Source: Desulfonatronum thiosulfatophilum
GTDB taxonomy: Bacteria > Desulfobacterota > Desulfovibrionia > Desulfovibrionales > Desulfonatronaceae
NCBI RefSeq assembly: GCF_900104215.1
Contig: NZ_FMXO01000016.1
Coordinates: forward strand, 43,673-107,672
DNA length: 64,000 nucleotides
Direction of reading: 5' to 3'
In this document: one piece after another, positions 63,586-64,000 of the stretch
Numbering within the stretch: the first letter of the stretch is position 1
Layout of the letters: each line of letters opens with the position of its first letter
Translations under genes and position numbers: made by a program
Notes under the pieces: generated by a model
Seen by the model: only the letters and a program-made list of their open reading frames with translations
Databases searched by the model: none
What the model was told of the DNA's origin: nothing

Positions 63586-64000
63586 CTAGGCCTTCTCCCG
63601 CCGCGCATCAACCGGCTCGCCCCCACAGGCCCCACAATCCCAGCCTACATTAGTCGAGCCTGAAAAATCCGATTTTCGGTACAGGATCATCATAGAAGGC
63701 TGACGGGTTGTGGTGCCGAAAAACAGCCAAAGCGTAAAAAGGGCAAAAAAGTGTTCGAGCTTCCGAATCCACTTCCTGAAATTGAATGCCGCGGCAGCCA
63801 TGAACAGGTTGATCGCGTCGCCGAGAACCCCTTTCAGGTAGTTTCGGGACAAGCGATGATCCTGTTTCAGGTGACCAATTATCGGCTCTATTCCTGCTCT
63901 ACGGCGAAAACGCTCACGGGCGATCCGCCGTTGATAGGGGCTATCGCTTTTCTTCGGACGCCCTGGCCGCAGGATTTTGGTGTCGCCTACATTTTGGTAG
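63586..64000 (-). CDS. IS5-type transposase, C-terminal part (cut by window edge)
   Basis: The frame is open from the right edge to the stop at 63586 (138 codons visible). The block GIEPIIGHLKQDHRLSRNYL followed by KGVLGDAINLFMAAAAFNFR is the C-terminal DDE (Glu) region of IS5-family transposases. The visible end has LYRKSDFSGS... and a Cys-rich tail, which may be normal or fused from flanking DNA. The left IS end should lie within 63440-63585; I cannot define it. Its ends are not the GTAACTACTCAG type seen in the palindromes. Confidence 0.88.
   Translation of the reverse strand, partial: YQNVGDTKILRPGRPKKSDSPYQRRIARERFRRRAGIEPIIGHLKQDHRLSRNYLKGVLGDAINLFMAAAAFNFRKWIRKLEHFFALFTLWLFFGTTTRQPSMMILYRKSDFSGSTNVGWDCGACGGEPVDARREKA

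Overview
This window looks like part of the chromosome of a Gram-negative, motile, sulfate-reducer-type deltaproteobacterium, most likely Desulfovibrionales (a Desulfonatronum-like organism is my best guess). The reasons are moderately high GC, the combination of secD-secF-yajC with type II secretion and flagellar genes, a DUF4416 protein typical of that group, and the general sequence character of the proteins. The genus is an inference from memory of protein families, not from a database search.

Layout. 1-3466: the front part of a very large CheB-CheR-PAS hybrid chemotaxis/sensor protein that runs off the left edge. 3467-6300: a low-GC accessory stretch with a plasmid-type Rep_3/RepB initiator, small unknown ORFs and a mobile palindromic repeat. 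6296-12616: a methyltransferase, then a tightly packed four-gene operon (dienelactone-hydrolase-like protein, FAD oxidase with an N-terminal ferredoxin-type cysteine motif, SDR, UbiE-like methyltransferase) and a small secreted protein. 12654-16909: an RND efflux pump and its adaptor. 17360-18565: gspF. 19050-25262: housekeeping genes (typA, infA, an RRM protein, DUF4416, hisB, a lipoprotein, hisA, a CopZ-like protein). 25396-26974: a divergent ADP-ribosylglycohydrolase-fold protein and a small tautomerase. 27007-42072: a long minus-strand block that reads motA - motB-like (lacking the essential Asp) - motB - fliL - fliM - fliN - fliO - fliP - [repeat] - fliQ - gspC - gspD - gspE - yajC - secD - secF. 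It joins motility, flagellar export, type II secretion and Sec export. 42152-47201: a PLP-binding protein, an aminotransferase and an NtrB/NtrC-type two-component pair. 47223-47854: a Phd/VapC-type toxin-antitoxin pair. 47948-54302: recD2, an RlmM/FtsJ-like methyltransferase, thiD, hemC and an FmdB zinc ribbon. 54708-63440: sedoheptulose-7-phosphate isomerase, an unknown protein, a TolC-family protein and a surface-polysaccharide cluster (Wzz-like, FlaA1/CapD-like dehydratase, WecA-like transferase, GT-B glycosyltransferase). The right edge cuts an IS5-type transposase.

The most unusual feature is the intergenic DNA. At least five distinct families of self-complementary repeats occupy the gaps: (a) ~220-bp long palindromes with ends like GTAACTACTCAG, one inserted between fliP and fliQ; (b) elements with similar ends but a different, REP-like interior around thiD; (c) GATTTC/GATTGC hexamer tracts, always as inverted pairs; (d) GGGTTAT heptamer tracts as inverted pairs between convergent genes; (e) CAGGCTGTTCAAAAA-type and AACCGCCCGCTTCGCTC-type palindromes. 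No tRNA, rRNA or CRISPR array was seen.
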